This document shows positions 1-7,700 of a stretch of 45,175 bases of DNA, piece by piece. This stretch comes from DAOTWA01 sp034435955 (GTDB lineage Bacteria > Chloroflexota > Anaerolineae > Anaerolineales > Anaerolineaceae). A program made the translations under genes and the position numbers. The DNA lies in assembly GCA_034435955.1 (NCBI GenBank), contig DAOTWA010000017.1, forward strand, positions 1 to 45,175, in the 5' to 3' direction. A model generated the notes under the pieces. That model searched no databases. It was not told the origin of the DNA and saw only the letters and a list, made by a program, of their open reading frames with translations. The number at the start of each line of letters is the position of its first letter. The stretch's first letter is position 1.

Positions 1-3
1 CTA

Positions 4-327
4 ATGTCTTACAAGGGATACCAGGGAAAAATCGAGTATGACGATGACGCAGGAATCTTTCATGGGATTGTGATCAACACCCGCGATGTGATCACGTTCG
101 AAGGCGAAAGCGTTAAAGAGCTGCGTAAAGCTATTCGCGATGCGATAGATGAATATCTCGATTACTGCTCTCGGAACGGTAAAGAACCGGATAAACCCTA
201 TTCCGGCAGATTTCTGATCAGAGTAAAACCCGAGTTGCACAAGATGGTCGCCATGGAGGCCGAGCAGAGAGGAATGACCATGAATAAATTCGTGGCGGAA
301 GCTTTAGAAAAAATCATAACGCCGTGA
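4..327 (+). CDS. HicB-family antitoxin-like protein
   Basis: A 107-residue protein. The first ~60 residues fit the HicB fold: a short beta-strand region (YQGKIEYDDDAGIFHGIV) followed by a 'FEGESVKELRKAIRDAIDEYL' type helix. The last ~45 residues (RFLIRVKPELHKMVAMEAEQ...) look like a ribbon-helix-helix DNA-binding segment. HicB proteins normally neutralise the HicA mRNA interferase and repress their own operon. The ATG overlaps a TAA (bases 2-4) in another frame, which would fit translational coupling to an upstream gene such as hicA, but that gene lies outside the window. HicB-like solitary proteins also exist, so the toxin partner is only inferred. Confidence 0.8.
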   Translation: MSYKGYQGKIEYDDDAGIFHGIVINTRDVITFEGESVKELRKAIRDAIDEYLDYCSRNGKEPDKPYSGRFLIRVKPELHKMVAMEAEQRGMTMNKFVAEALEKIITP

Positions 328-349
328 GCTTTCGATTCGGAAGGCATGG

Positions 350-958
350 TCAAGTCATATCCTGCCGACCTGCCAGCGCGCGCAGCAGCGTGCTCTGGTC
401 GGCGTACTCCAAGTCTCCGCCCACCGGCAAGCCGCGCGCCAAGCGCGTGATTCTGCCCACGTACGGTTCGAGCTGCTGCTTGAGATACAGCGCGGTTGCG
501 TCGCCCTCCATGCTCGGGTTGGTCGCCAGGATGATCTCCTTCACCGCGCCGTCCTTCACCCGCTCCACCAGCGGGCGGATCTTCAAATCCTCCGGACCGA
601 TGCCTTCGATTGGCGAGAGCACCCCGTGGAGCACATGGTAGCGGCCATTAAAACCGCCGGTGCGCTCCAGCACCAGCACGTCCAGCGGCTCTTCGACCAC
701 GCACAGCACGCTCTCGTCCCGTTGCGGGTCAGCGCAGATCTCGCATAATTCCCGGTCGATGGTGGTGATATTGAAGCACAGCCGGCAGAAAGTCGTGCCC
801 CGCTTGAGCGCCTGCAGCGCCTCGGCCAATCCCAGCGACAGGTCATCCGGCGCATCCAGCAGGAAGAACGCCAACCGCGAGGCGCTTTTCGGACCGATCC
901 CAGGCAGCCGTTCCAGCGCGGTGATCAGATTCTCGACCGGCGCAGGGAGATTTGGCAT
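350..958 (-). CDS. recR: Recombination mediator RecR
   Basis: A 202-residue protein of normal RecR length. It begins with the helix-hairpin-helix region (ERLPGIGPKSASRLAFFLL), continues with a four-cysteine zinc finger (CRLC...CEIC, about residues 58-75), and then a Toprim domain (VVEEPLDVLVLER; PSMEGDATALYL). RecR acts with RecO and RecF to load RecA at ssDNA gaps. It is the last gene of the minus-strand run dnaX-ybaB-recR, a gene order widespread in bacteria, and begins 21 bp after the ybaB stop. It converges with the HicB gene with only ~20 bp between them. Confidence 0.97.
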   Translation of the reverse strand: MPNLPAPVENLITALERLPGIGPKSASRLAFFLLDAPDDLSLGLAEALQALKRGTTFCRLCFNITTIDRELCEICADPQRDESVLCVVEEPLDVLVLERTGGFNGRYHVLHGVLSPIEGIGPEDLKIRPLVERVKDGAVKEIILATNPSMEGDATALYLKQQLEPYVGRITRLARGLPVGGDLEYADQSTLLRALAGRQDMT

Positions 959-979
959 GGTCTTTCCAGCCTGACTTTT

Positions 980-1318
980 CTACAATCCCAGGCCGCTCAG
1001 CCCACCGGCCAGCGGCCCCAGCTTTTGTTCGGCCAGTGCGCGGGATTGATCCAGGGCCAGGTTAACCGCGCTCAGCACCAGGTCCTGAAGCATCTCGGCG
1101 TCGCCGTCCTTCAGCAGTTCCGCATCGATCTCCACCGCCGTGCAGCGCTGATCGCCGGTCATGGTCACCTTGACCGCCCCACCTCCCGCCGATGCCGTAA
1201 CGGTCTCCTCTTTAAGCTGGGCCTGGGCGGCCTCGAGCTGTTCCTGCATCTTGCGCAGTTGCTGCATCATTCCGCCGCCGGGCATGCCGCCCGCAGGCCG
1301 GTTGAAGCCTTTCGCCAT
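980..1318 (-). CDS. ybaB: YbaB/EbfC family nucleoid-associated protein
   Basis: A 112-residue protein with a Gly/Met-rich N-terminus, the YbaB core coiled region (MMQQLRKMQEQLEAAQAQLK), the beta segment (VKVTMTGDQRCTAVEID) and the C-terminal helix ending LGPLAGGLSGLGL. YbaB/EbfC proteins are small dimeric DNA-binding proteins. I chose the ATG at 1318, not the longer reading from 1408, because a good ribosome site (GAGAGGAGA) sits just upstream and the longer form would overlap the end of dnaX. It sits between dnaX and recR, 28 bp after the dnaX stop. Confidence 0.95.
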   Translation of the reverse strand: MAKGFNRPAGGMPGGGMMQQLRKMQEQLEAAQAQLKEETVTASAGGGAVKVTMTGDQRCTAVEIDAELLKDGDAEMLQDLVLSAVNLALDQSRALAEQKLGPLAGGLSGLGL

Positions 1319-1346
1319 ATGAATGTCTCCTCTCTCGATTATGCGC

Positions 1347-3032
1347 CTATTCCTGGTAATCCACCACTTCGCCGCCCATGTCGCGCAGCGCAGCGGCGAC
1401 CATGCCATCCTCCTCGATGGTGATATCCTCCGGCATACCGCCGGTCTTCCCCGAGGCGATCACGCAGCGGATGGGCAGCTTTGCTCCCAAAACCTGTTCC
1501 AGCGCCTTCTCGGTCAGCGCCAGGTTGTTGCCGTTCTCCATCTTTCCCTTGAGCAGTTCGGTGCTGAATCCAAGCACCAGCACCCCGTCTTTGATGCCCA
1601 GCAGCCGACAGGAATTGAGCAGCGCCTCGGTTTGCGTGCGGCTCTTCTTGACCTGCGCTTTAATCCGCGCCCAATTCTGCTTCACCGTCTGAAAGCTGAT
1701 AGGTCCTTCGGAGATTTGCGCAGGTTCATCTGGGCGCGCCTCCGGCAGCGCCGCCTCTGATTTGACAGCGGGGATCGTAGGCGCTTTTGGACCCTTCGCT
1801 TCCGGGGATATGACTGTTTTATCCGCTTCGGCAGCGGTATTTTGGGGTGGCGGCGCGTTGGCTGCTGAAGGGACGGCTGGGGCCGCCGGCCTTTCCAGAT
1901 GCGCCGGGCGTGGCGCCGGGGTCGTCGCGGCTGCATCCAGCGGGGGGCTGGACGGCTTCTCGACCACCGATTCGGCCAGCGCCAGCTCAAGCGGCAAAGC
2001 GGGCTGCCAACCGCCGCGCAGGTCGGTGGCGGCCTCATTGAAAGCGCGCATCACCTCCAGCAGGCGCGGAACCTCGAATAACGCTGCCTGCCTCGCCATG
2101 GTCGCGCGTTGCTCCTGAGTGGCCTCCACCTGATCGGCGTTGCCCATGCGCACCAGCAGCAGGCTGCGCAGGTATTCAACCAGCTGGCGGGCGAGCTGGC
2201 GTGCATCCGCGCCGGCATCCAGGGCGGCGTGCAGCCGTTCCAGCCCCCTGGCTGCGTCGCGCTCCAGGATGGCATCCACCAGGTCCACCACCACCTGGCT
2301 GGTAGCGGTGCCGAGCACTTCCTGAGTCTCTTTCAGGCTGATCTTCTTCCCCAGCGATGAAAGCTGGTCGAGCAGCGAGATCGCGTCGCGCAGGCTGCCG
2401 GTGGCCTGGCGCGCGATCAGGGTGAGCGCCTCCGGCTCAGCCTTCAGGCCTTCTTCCTTGCAGATCTCTTTCAGCCGGGCGACGATCTCAGGCACCGGGA
2501 TGCGCCGGAATTCGTGCCGCTGGCAGCGCGAAAGCACCGTGGCTGGGATTTTGTGCACCTCGGTGGTAGCCAGGATGAAGATAGCGTGCGGCGGCGGCTC
2601 CTCTAGCGTCTTCAACAGCGCGTTGAAGGCCGCTGAGGACAGCATGTGCACTTCGTCGATGATGTAGACTTTGAATTTCCCCTGGGTGGGTGCAAAGTTG
2701 ATCTTCTCGCGCAGGTCGCGCACATCCTCCACGCTGGTGTTCGAGGCCGCATCGATCTCGATCAAATCCAGGAAGCGTCCCTCGTTGATCGCCACGCAGA
2801 TGTCGCAGTGATTGCAGGGACGCGCGGCGGGGTCGGGGTCGAGGCAGTTGACTGCCTTGGCCAGCAGGCGCGCGGTGGTGGTCTTGCCAGTCCCGCGTGG
2901 TCCGGCGAACAGATAGGCGTGTCTGATCTGCTCGTTGGCCACGGCGTTGCGGAGCGTCTGGGTCACGTGCTGCTGGCCGACGACCTGGTCCCATTGTTGT
3001 GGGCGCCACTTGCGATAAAATGCCTGAGACAT
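1347..3032 (-). CDS. dnaX: DNA polymerase III subunit gamma/tau
   Basis: A 561-residue clamp-loader ATPase. It starts with the conserved MSQAFYRKWRPQQWDQVVGQ. Walker A is GPRGTGKT (residues 44-51). The zinc module uses C63, C73, C76 and C79. Walker B is DEVH (126-129), followed by sensor region ATTE and the SRC motif (168-170). A Pro/Ala-rich linker (about 370-440) leads to a tau-like C-terminal domain. The protein loads the sliding clamp. The start at 3032 replaces an upstream in-frame ATG because it matches the family N-terminus. I did not see an obvious slippery A-run of the E. coli type for making a shorter gamma form. Confidence 0.97.
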   Translation of the reverse strand: MSQAFYRKWRPQQWDQVVGQQHVTQTLRNAVANEQIRHAYLFAGPRGTGKTTTARLLAKAVNCLDPDPAARPCNHCDICVAINEGRFLDLIEIDAASNTSVEDVRDLREKINFAPTQGKFKVYIIDEVHMLSSAAFNALLKTLEEPPPHAIFILATTEVHKIPATVLSRCQRHEFRRIPVPEIVARLKEICKEEGLKAEPEALTLIARQATGSLRDAISLLDQLSSLGKKISLKETQEVLGTATSQVVVDLVDAILERDAARGLERLHAALDAGADARQLARQLVEYLRSLLLVRMGNADQVEATQEQRATMARQAALFEVPRLLEVMRAFNEAATDLRGGWQPALPLELALAESVVEKPSSPPLDAAATTPAPRPAHLERPAAPAVPSAANAPPPQNTAAEADKTVISPEAKGPKAPTIPAVKSEAALPEARPDEPAQISEGPISFQTVKQNWARIKAQVKKSRTQTEALLNSCRLLGIKDGVLVLGFSTELLKGKMENGNNLALTEKALEQVLGAKLPIRCVIASGKTGGMPEDITIEEDGMVAAALRDMGGEVVDYQE

Positions 3033-3104
3033 AACTCTGTGCTCGTTGGGTTGCGGGTGAACCTTACCTGCCGGTTGAAACCATGGCAATCGTACCCCTG
3101 GCGC

Positions 3105-3539
3105 TCAACCGGAAAGGGCGCCAAGAATGCGCGCCGCCTCACGTTCCGGGTCGAGCGGCCGGAGGTGAAAACGCGGCAGGGGCGTCTGCAAATTGTAACT
3201 CAAAATCCTGCCGTTTAGCTTTTCGATCTCGGCCTTGAATCGTTCGAAAGCTCTACGCTGAAGGGCGGCTTCGCCCGCTGAGCCGCTGGCCCCCGCCCAG
3301 TCGCTCGCCAGGGCCTTTCGAGCGGCCTGGCACTCGGCCTCGATCTCCCGACGCAGCTCGATCCAAGGCAGGCTAAAGCCGTGGACGCGCAGCAGATGTC
3401 CGGCCATGCGCCAGGCCGGGTCCACCAGGGGCTCATCATCCAAATTCAACGGCTGGCCGGCGCCGGGCAGATGGTCGAAACGCCCGTCCTGCATGGCCTG
3501 GCGAATGCGTTGTTCGGCGATCCACTCGATGGCGTCCAT
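3105..3539 (-). CDS. DUF1992 (DnaJ homologue C28-like) protein
   Basis: A 144-residue protein carrying the DUF1992 signature near the N-terminus: IAEQRIRQAMQDGRFDHLPGAGQPLNLDDEP, followed by a hydrophobic/charged stretch around 45-70 and a C-terminal region rich in Arg and Glu (LNGRILSYNLQTPLPRFHLRPLDPERE). The family is found alone in bacteria and fused to J-domains in eukaryotes; its role is not established. Its ATG lies one base after the stop of the upstream lamin-tail gene, so the two are probably co-transcribed on the minus strand, ahead of dnaX. Confidence 0.9.
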   Translation of the reverse strand: MDAIEWIAEQRIRQAMQDGRFDHLPGAGQPLNLDDEPLVDPAWRMAGHLLRVHGFSLPWIELRREIEAECQAARKALASDWAGASGSAGEAALQRRAFERFKAEIEKLNGRILSYNLQTPLPRFHLRPLDPEREAARILGALSG

Positions 3540-3540
3540 G

Positions 3541-4053
3541 CTACTGGATGCGGTAAGTGGCGCGGATGTTCCCCTGGTCGTCCATCAGGGTCACCACGTC
3601 ATTGGATTGCCAGACCGGAGCGTCGCGTCCCCAGTACAGATCGATCACCGTATCGGCGCCCGCGGCGGTGTGCACCTGCACGGCGCCATTGGCGTTTAGC
3701 GTCAGACCGGGGAAGGTGTACACGTTGCCCTTCCCGTCCTCCAGCTTCCAGTTAGCCAGCAGCACTGGTTTTTGGCTCTGGTTCTTGATCACCACCACCT
3801 CGTCTTTCAGGCTGCCGACGCCGAAGACGTTGGTGATCGCCATGGAGATCTCGCCGGGCAGGGGAGTAGCCTGCGTCGCAGCCTTTTGCGTTACGGTGGA
3901 GGTCGGGGAGCGGGTCGTCTGGAGGGCAGACGGTGTGGGCAGCGGCGTCGGTTGATGGGTACGGCCCCAGATCCACAGCACCGCCAACGTGGTGCAGGCC
4001 GAAACCAGAACGTTTAAAGCCAGGTAAAACAGAAGACGTTTCCATTGGCTCAT
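3541..4053 (-). CDS. Membrane-anchored lamin-tail-domain protein
   Basis: A 170-residue protein with an N-terminal membrane segment (LLFYLALNVLVSACTTLAVLWIW), a Thr/Pro linker (about 33-65), and a C-terminal beta domain of the lamin-tail (LTD) type: ITNVFGVGSLKDEVVVIKN... through WKLEDGKGNVYTFPG to DVVTLMDDQGN. LTD domains occur on the surface of many Chloroflexota and other bacteria, usually as binding modules. I chose the ATG at 4053 because the upstream extension to 4122 lacks membrane or family features. A cysteine lies inside the hydrophobic segment, but it is not in a convincing lipobox. It is followed after one base by the DUF1992 gene. Confidence 0.8.
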   Translation of the reverse strand: MSQWKRLLFYLALNVLVSACTTLAVLWIWGRTHQPTPLPTPSALQTTRSPTSTVTQKAATQATPLPGEISMAITNVFGVGSLKDEVVVIKNQSQKPVLLANWKLEDGKGNVYTFPGLTLNANGAVQVHTAAGADTVIDLYWGRDAPVWQSNDVVTLMDDQGNIRATYRIQ

Positions 4054-4302
4054 CTGGGCAATCCTGTAGATTGAATCATAGCATATTCCCTCTATTGCGA
4101 CAAAAGGCTGGCGGCGAGTCAATGCCCGTTTATACCATCTTTGCGGTGGCTGTCGGTGTGCCTGCCCACGAACTGATTGCGCGCCTGCCAGGGCTTTAGG
4201 GGGCGGCGTGGGCCGCGATCGCTACAGCATACGGCATCCAGATTACCGGTCCCCACCCTGATGGATTTCTTCTGTCCGATGGATGCGCCTGCGGAAGCGT
4301 TG

Positions 4303-4308
4303 TACAAT
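4303..4308 (+). promoter_or_regulatory. Probable -10 element for the NYN gene
   Basis: TACAAT lies 26 bp before the GTG start. A matching -35 is weak (TGGATG at 4280-4285). It supports the short start of the gene. Confidence 0.4.
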
Positions 4309-4333
4309 AGGGTGCAAACAGGAAGGATGTGAA

Positions 4334-4813
4334 GTGCCTTATATTATTGACGGCCATAATCTGATCCCCAAGATCCCCGGGATGAGTCTGGGAGCTCTCG
4401 ATGACGAATTGGAGCTGGCGCAGCGCCTGCAAGCCTTCTATCGATTGCAGCGCAAGCCCGTTGAGGTTTATTTTGATCGAGCTCCGGCAGGGCGGCAGGG
4501 CTCTCGAAAGGTTGGGTCGGTAACGGTACATTTTGTGCGCGAGGGCCTCACCGCCGATGAAGCCATCCGCCATCGCCTGCGGCGGCTGGGAGGGGATGCG
4601 CGCAATTGGACGGTGGTCAGCTCGGATCACCAGGTGCAAGCGGAAGCGCGCGCCGTCCACGCCAGAGTGCTCACCTCAGAGCAATTCGCCCAGCTTCTGG
4701 CCAGGTCCGAGCCGGGGGTCGAGGAAAGCAAGCCCGCTGCCAGCGGCGAAGATGTGCAGCGCTGGCTGGAAGAGTTCGACCGGGAACAGAAGCGGAAATC
4801 CCCCGATCTCTAA
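4334..4813 (+). CDS. YacP-like NYN-domain protein (predicted RNase)
   Basis: A 159-residue protein starting at GTG (4334) with YIIDGHNLI, the first acidic motif of NYN/PIN-like nucleases. It continues with VEVYFDRAP, the DEAIRHRLRRL segment, and TVVSSDHQVQAEARAVHARVLTSEQFAQ, typical of the YacP (Rae1-like) group. Those proteins are ribosome-associated or RNA-cleaving in the known cases; here the function is inferred from family. The GTG is preceded by GGAAGG at good spacing. An upstream in-frame ATG at 4283 would lie before the likely promoter (TACAAT at 4303-4308), so it was rejected. Confidence 0.87.
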   Translation: MPYIIDGHNLIPKIPGMSLGALDDELELAQRLQAFYRLQRKPVEVYFDRAPAGRQGSRKVGSVTVHFVREGLTADEAIRHRLRRLGGDARNWTVVSSDHQVQAEARAVHARVLTSEQFAQLLARSEPGVEESKPAASGEDVQRWLEEFDREQKRKSPDL

Positions 4814-4861
4814 TCTGATTTTAATGATAAATTGACAAATTTGGTGTATATTATCCTCTAA

Positions 4862-5001
4862 GACACCTTTCCTTACTGGTATGTGTGGTGTCCTCCACTG
4901 GATGGCCTGGATACGCACGTCCCCCCCGTGCTGATTTAGTGCCTCTGGTGGCATTCCCTCCCTGAAGACCACCAGGCATGTCCCCCCCATGCCTGGTGGT
5001 C
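4862..5001 (+). ncRNA. Candidate small RNA with two identical C-rich loops and a terminator-like hairpin
   Basis: Four successive hairpins fill this gap. Stem 1 pairs 4862-4867 with 4887-4892 (GACACC/GGTGTC). Stem 2 pairs 4915-4919 with 4927-4931 (GCACG/CGTGC) around the loop TCCCCCC. Stem 3 pairs 4938-4943 with 4950-4955. Stem 4 is a perfect 14-bp stem, 4967-4980 with 4988-5001, around the same loop TCCCCCC, followed by an AT-rich tail (ACATTTTATCGATTTTAT). The segment CTGGTGG (4945-4951) can also pair with CCACCAG (4969-4975) in stem 4, so alternative folds exist. TTGACA at 4832-4837 and TATATTAT at 4847-4854 lie upstream, but their spacing is too short for a standard promoter. No ORF or known RNA family was recognised. 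Confidence 0.5.
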
Positions 5002-5032
5002 ACATTTTATCGATTTTATATCCGCTTGCGGT

Positions 5033-5038
5033 TATAAT
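5033..5038 (+). promoter_or_regulatory. Probable -10 element for the deacetylase-family gene
   Basis: TATAAT lies 39 bp before the ATG at 5077, downstream of the strong hairpin ending at 5001. The -35 region is weak. It suggests the hydrolase gene is transcribed separately from the candidate small RNA. Confidence 0.45.
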
Positions 5039-5076
5039 TACATTGTGGATCAGGGCGGATTGAATTCGGGTGTCCT

Positions 5077-6090
5077 ATGACCGTTCAATGTACGCTGGTT
5101 CCCTCGCGCGAACATACGATGAACGACCATCCTGAGAATTCGGCCCGCTTCGCGAAGCTCGGGAACCTGAAGAAACTGCGCTTTCGTGAGCCGGTTTCCT
5201 GGCTGGATGCCGAACCGGCGTCGATGGCGGATTTGATGCGCGTCCATGACCCTGCATTTTTGAAGGAACTCAAAGAGGAATCAGCGCGAGGGCCGGCTGT
5301 TATCGATCCGGCTCCAACTTACGTCACCCGCGGTTCATGGGAGGCGGCCTTGATGGCCGCAGGTGGAGCGGTCGCCTGCACACGCGCCGTCCTGGAAGGA
5401 TCGGCCTCCTCGGCCTTTGCCATCGTGCGACCGCCCGGCCACCACGCCGAGCCGGACCGCGCGATGGGTTTTTGCCTGCTCAACAATATCGCCGTCGCCG
5501 TGCGCTCGGCGATGGAGCAGGGTATAAGCAGCGTCTTGATCGTAGATTTTGATGCCCATCACGGCAACGGCACCCAGGCCGCTTTCCTCCACGAAGGCCG
5601 CGTGGCCTTTATTTCAACTCATCAAGGGGGGATTTATCCAGGCAGCGGTAAGCTGGAGGACGCACCTCACGCTCGCGGTCGGATCGTCAACCTTCCCCTG
5701 CCTGCCTATGCCGGAGACGGCGTCTACGCTCAGGTGATGTCACAGGTGATCCTTCCGATGGCTGAGCGCGTCCGCCCGGAAATGGTTTTCATATCCGCCG
5801 GGTTTGATGTCCATTGGGACGATCCAATTACCGCCCTGGGACTTTCCATCACCGGTATTTTTCACCTGTGCCAGGGGCTGGTCTTTCTGGCCCAGCAATT
5901 CTGTCAAGGGAAGATCGTTTTTGTCCTCGAGGGGGGCTACGATCCGGATACGCTTTATGAAGGTTCTCGGGCGGTATTGGCTGCTCTGGCCAATGAAGGC
6001 AAGACGCCCGATTCGAGCGGGTCTTCTCCTTTTCCCGAGCCGGACGTCAGCCTGCTGTTATCCTATGCGCGCGAGCTTCACCGCTTGTAA
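5077..6090 (+). CDS. Histone-deacetylase-family (AcuC/class II-like) zinc hydrolase
   Basis: A 337-residue protein of the arginase/deacetylase superfamily. The catalytic histidine pair is in RPPGHHAE (H122, H123). Zinc ligands are predicted at D159 and H161 (DFDAHHGNGT) and D244 (GFDVHWDDP). The transition-state residue is in LEGGYDP (Y288). Bacterial members remove acetyl or other acyl groups from proteins, polyamines or small amides; the substrate cannot be told from sequence. The ATG at 5077 has a modest ribosome site (GGGTGT). It stands alone, flanked by its own promoter and by a minus-strand gene. Confidence 0.9.
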   Translation: MTVQCTLVPSREHTMNDHPENSARFAKLGNLKKLRFREPVSWLDAEPASMADLMRVHDPAFLKELKEESARGPAVIDPAPTYVTRGSWEAALMAAGGAVACTRAVLEGSASSAFAIVRPPGHHAEPDRAMGFCLLNNIAVAVRSAMEQGISSVLIVDFDAHHGNGTQAAFLHEGRVAFISTHQGGIYPGSGKLEDAPHARGRIVNLPLPAYAGDGVYAQVMSQVILPMAERVRPEMVFISAGFDVHWDDPITALGLSITGIFHLCQGLVFLAQQFCQGKIVFVLEGGYDPDTLYEGSRAVLAALANEGKTPDSSGSSPFPEPDVSLLLSYARELHRL

Positions 6091-6133
6091 TTTGATTCGA
6101 AGAAATATGCGCTCATAACGCGGCGGAGAACGG

Positions 6134-6448
6134 TTACGGGGTCCACTGGCCGATCTCGCTCCAGGCGTAATCGAGGTGGGAGGCCAGGTTTTCCCCCAGC
6201 TTCTTGCGCACCTGCCGTCGTATTGCCAGCATCAGCTCCAGCCCACCGATCTCATTCAGCCGCGTGCCGATCTGTCGGGCGCGTATGTGGCGGCACTGCG
6301 CGTTGAATCCCATCCCGGGGCGCTCGGAGAGGAAATCCTCGTTGCGCCCGATGCGAATCAGCTCCTCGGCCAGCCTGTCCACCTCCTGGCGCTGATGCGG
6401 GTTCAAGCGCACCTTACCCCCGCCGAACAAATTGCTCAAGAATCCCAT
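6134..6448 (-). CDS. Small protein of unknown function
   Basis: A 104-residue protein starting MGFLSNLFGGGKVRLNPHQRQEVDRLAEELIRIG and containing ARQIGTRLNEIGGLELMLAIRRQVRKKLG followed by LDYAWSEIGQWTP. It is mostly helical and charged, with no signal peptide or membrane helix. I do not recognise a family. Codon use and GC content match the neighbours, it fills the gap between the hydrolase and VOC genes, and it begins with a plausible ribosome site (AAGGAG upstream), so it is likely real. Confidence 0.65.
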   Translation of the reverse strand: MGFLSNLFGGGKVRLNPHQRQEVDRLAEELIRIGRNEDFLSERPGMGFNAQCRHIRARQIGTRLNEIGGLELMLAIRRQVRKKLGENLASHLDYAWSEIGQWTP

Positions 6449-6543
6449 CGAGCAGCTCCTTGGATTGAAATTACTGTTTGATCAATATGATCATATCATC
6501 TTTCTGACCTTCATGGGCCTTATTTTTGGTCTCCTTTTTGGGG

Positions 6544-6549
6544 TATAAT
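6544..6549 (+). promoter_or_regulatory. Probable -10 element for the VOC gene
   Basis: TATAAT lies 20 bp before the ATG at 6570. The predicted RNA start near 6556 would leave only about 14 nt of untranslated leader, and no strong ribosome site is visible in it. Confidence 0.5.
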
Positions 6550-6569
6550 TAGGACAATATAGGTTATAT

Positions 6570-7448
6570 ATGGAAACATATTCCCTTCCCGAAGATACGC
6601 ACGTTTTATCGGTCCATCTCCAGGTCGCCGATCTGGAACGCGCGCTGCTCTTCTATCGTGATTTGGCTGGGTTCAAAGAAGTGGATCGCGGCGGAGGAAA
6701 GGCTTACCTGTCTGCTTCAGGCCAGCCCCCCGCTCTGATCCAACTGAGCGAACTGCCCGGCGCCCGCCCGAAGCCGCCACGCACCACCGGCCTGTACCAC
6801 GTGGCCGTGCGCCTGCCATCCGAATACGAGCTTGGCCGGCTGCTGCGCCGCTTGCAGGAGCAGGAATGGCCTCTGCAGGGCGCGGCGGACCACCACGTCA
6901 GCGCCGCTGTCTACACCGCCGACCCCGACGGCAACGGACTGGAATTCTACGCGGACCGTCCACGCGAGACCTGGCGTCAGATGGACGGCTCGATCCAGAT
7001 GGCAACCGAGCCGCTGCAGTTGCGCGGCGCCCTGGCCAAGGGTCTCTATGACGAGACAACCTGGCGAGGAATCGCTGCAGGAACCGACATCGGCCACGTC
7101 CATCTACATGTCTCCGATCTAGAAAAGGCGCGGGCCTTCTATCATGACAGGATTGGCCTCGACGTGACCCAGGATGGATACCCGGGCGCGCTGTTCCTCT
7201 CGGCCGGAGGTTACCACCACCATGTGGGTCTGAACATCTGGGCCGGTCGCGGCGCCCCTCCGCCACCGCCCGATTCGGTCGGGTTGCTCTCATTCACCCT
7301 TGAGATACCCAATGCAGAGGGTTTTCTGATGTTGGGCGAGCGCCTGCGCGCAGGAGGCATACCCGTGGAGGTGGACGACGGGCGGATGCGCGTTCGCGAC
7401 CCCGACGGCAACCTCCTGGTGCTGGCATGCGATAGCCGGCAATCCTAA
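6570..7448 (+). CDS. Two-domain VOC (CatE-like) ring-cleavage dioxygenase / glyoxalase-family protein
   Basis: A 292-residue protein with two vicinal-oxygen-chelate domains, about residues 10-130 and 172-290. Domain 2 holds the likely metal triad: a His in GHVHLHVSDL (about 176-180), a His in YHHHVGLNIWAG (216-218) and the Glu of FTLEIP (245). Domain 1 repeats the pattern with HLQVADL, YHVAVRLP and GLEFYADRP. The layout and the HHHVGLNIW motif match the CatE/YfiE group of catechol-2,3-dioxygenase-like proteins (COG2514). Substrate is not predictable. It stands alone. Confidence 0.85.
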   Translation: METYSLPEDTHVLSVHLQVADLERALLFYRDLAGFKEVDRGGGKAYLSASGQPPALIQLSELPGARPKPPRTTGLYHVAVRLPSEYELGRLLRRLQEQEWPLQGAADHHVSAAVYTADPDGNGLEFYADRPRETWRQMDGSIQMATEPLQLRGALAKGLYDETTWRGIAAGTDIGHVHLHVSDLEKARAFYHDRIGLDVTQDGYPGALFLSAGGYHHHVGLNIWAGRGAPPPPPDSVGLLSFTLEIPNAEGFLMLGERLRAGGIPVEVDDGRMRVRDPDGNLLVLACDSRQS

Positions 7449-7497
7449 GCGTAACGGCGTGGTCATTGCGCAAACTACAAATTGCACCTTTTCATTC

Positions 7498-7525
7498 TTG
7501 ACAGCCTGTGGTGCGTGTCTATAAT
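7498..7525 (+). promoter_or_regulatory. Strong sigma70-type promoter of the cysK-cysE leader
   Basis: TTGACA (7498-7503) and TATAAT (7520-7525) are both perfect consensus boxes, 16 bp apart. The predicted transcription start is near 7532, two bases before the ATG of the leader peptide and ~256 nt before cysK. Confidence 0.85.
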
Positions 7526-7533
7526 AGAATCAA

Positions 7534-7593
7534 ATGTCAGGCATGAGGTTCGCGTTTGTGATCGTGTGCATCTGTTCGGGGCGGGGCGGCTAG
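7534..7593 (+). CDS. Cysteine leader peptide (19 codons, near-leaderless)
   Basis: The ORF reads MSGMRFAFVIVCICSGRGG and then TAG (7591-7593). Two Cys codons stand at 7567-7569 (TGC) and 7573-7575 (TGT), just before the first arm of a strong hairpin. The ATG is ~2 nt from the predicted transcription start, so translation would be leaderless; an in-frame ATG at 7543 is an alternative. Position, length and Cys codons upstream of cysteine synthase match the logic of amino-acid attenuators. Known parallels are leaderless Cys-containing leader ORFs in mycobacteria. No protein function beyond ribosome sensing is proposed. Confidence 0.7.
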   Translation: MSGMRFAFVIVCICSGRGG

Positions 7594-7700
7594 CCTCTGC
7601 CTCGCGATCCGGCGCGAAGAGCGACTCATAGCCAGTTGACGCAGGCAGCGGGCGGCCCCGCGAAAAGGTTTTTCCAGGCGGCGCCGGCGCTGTTTTTTTT
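7577..7700 (+). promoter_or_regulatory. Cysteine-responsive transcription attenuator of cysK-cysE
   Basis: Segment 1 (7577-7586) pairs with segment 2 (7595-7604) in 10 bp including G-U pairs. Segment 2 (7597-7606, CTGCCTCGCG) can instead pair with segment 3 (7640-7648, CGCAGGCAG) in 9 bp with one bulged C. Segment 3 overlaps the 5' foot of the terminator (7646-7692). A ribosome stalled at the Cys codons would mask segment 1 and free segment 2 to pair with segment 3, blocking the terminator; a ribosome reaching the stop codon would mask segment 2 and let the terminator form. This is the classical attenuation geometry; cysteine as the signal is inferred from the codons and the downstream genes. 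Confidence 0.7.

Noticed and set aside
4676..4990. 104-codon minus-strand ORF over the candidate small RNA
   Set aside because: It crosses the end of the NYN gene and the hairpins, and has no ribosome site or domain.
7649..7662. T-box-like sequence GGGCGGCCCCGCG in the cysK leader
   Set aside because: It resembles GGGTGGNACCGCG, but the TGG that must pair with the tRNA CCA end reads CGG, and no Stem I elements are present. The leader ORF and paired arms explain the region better.
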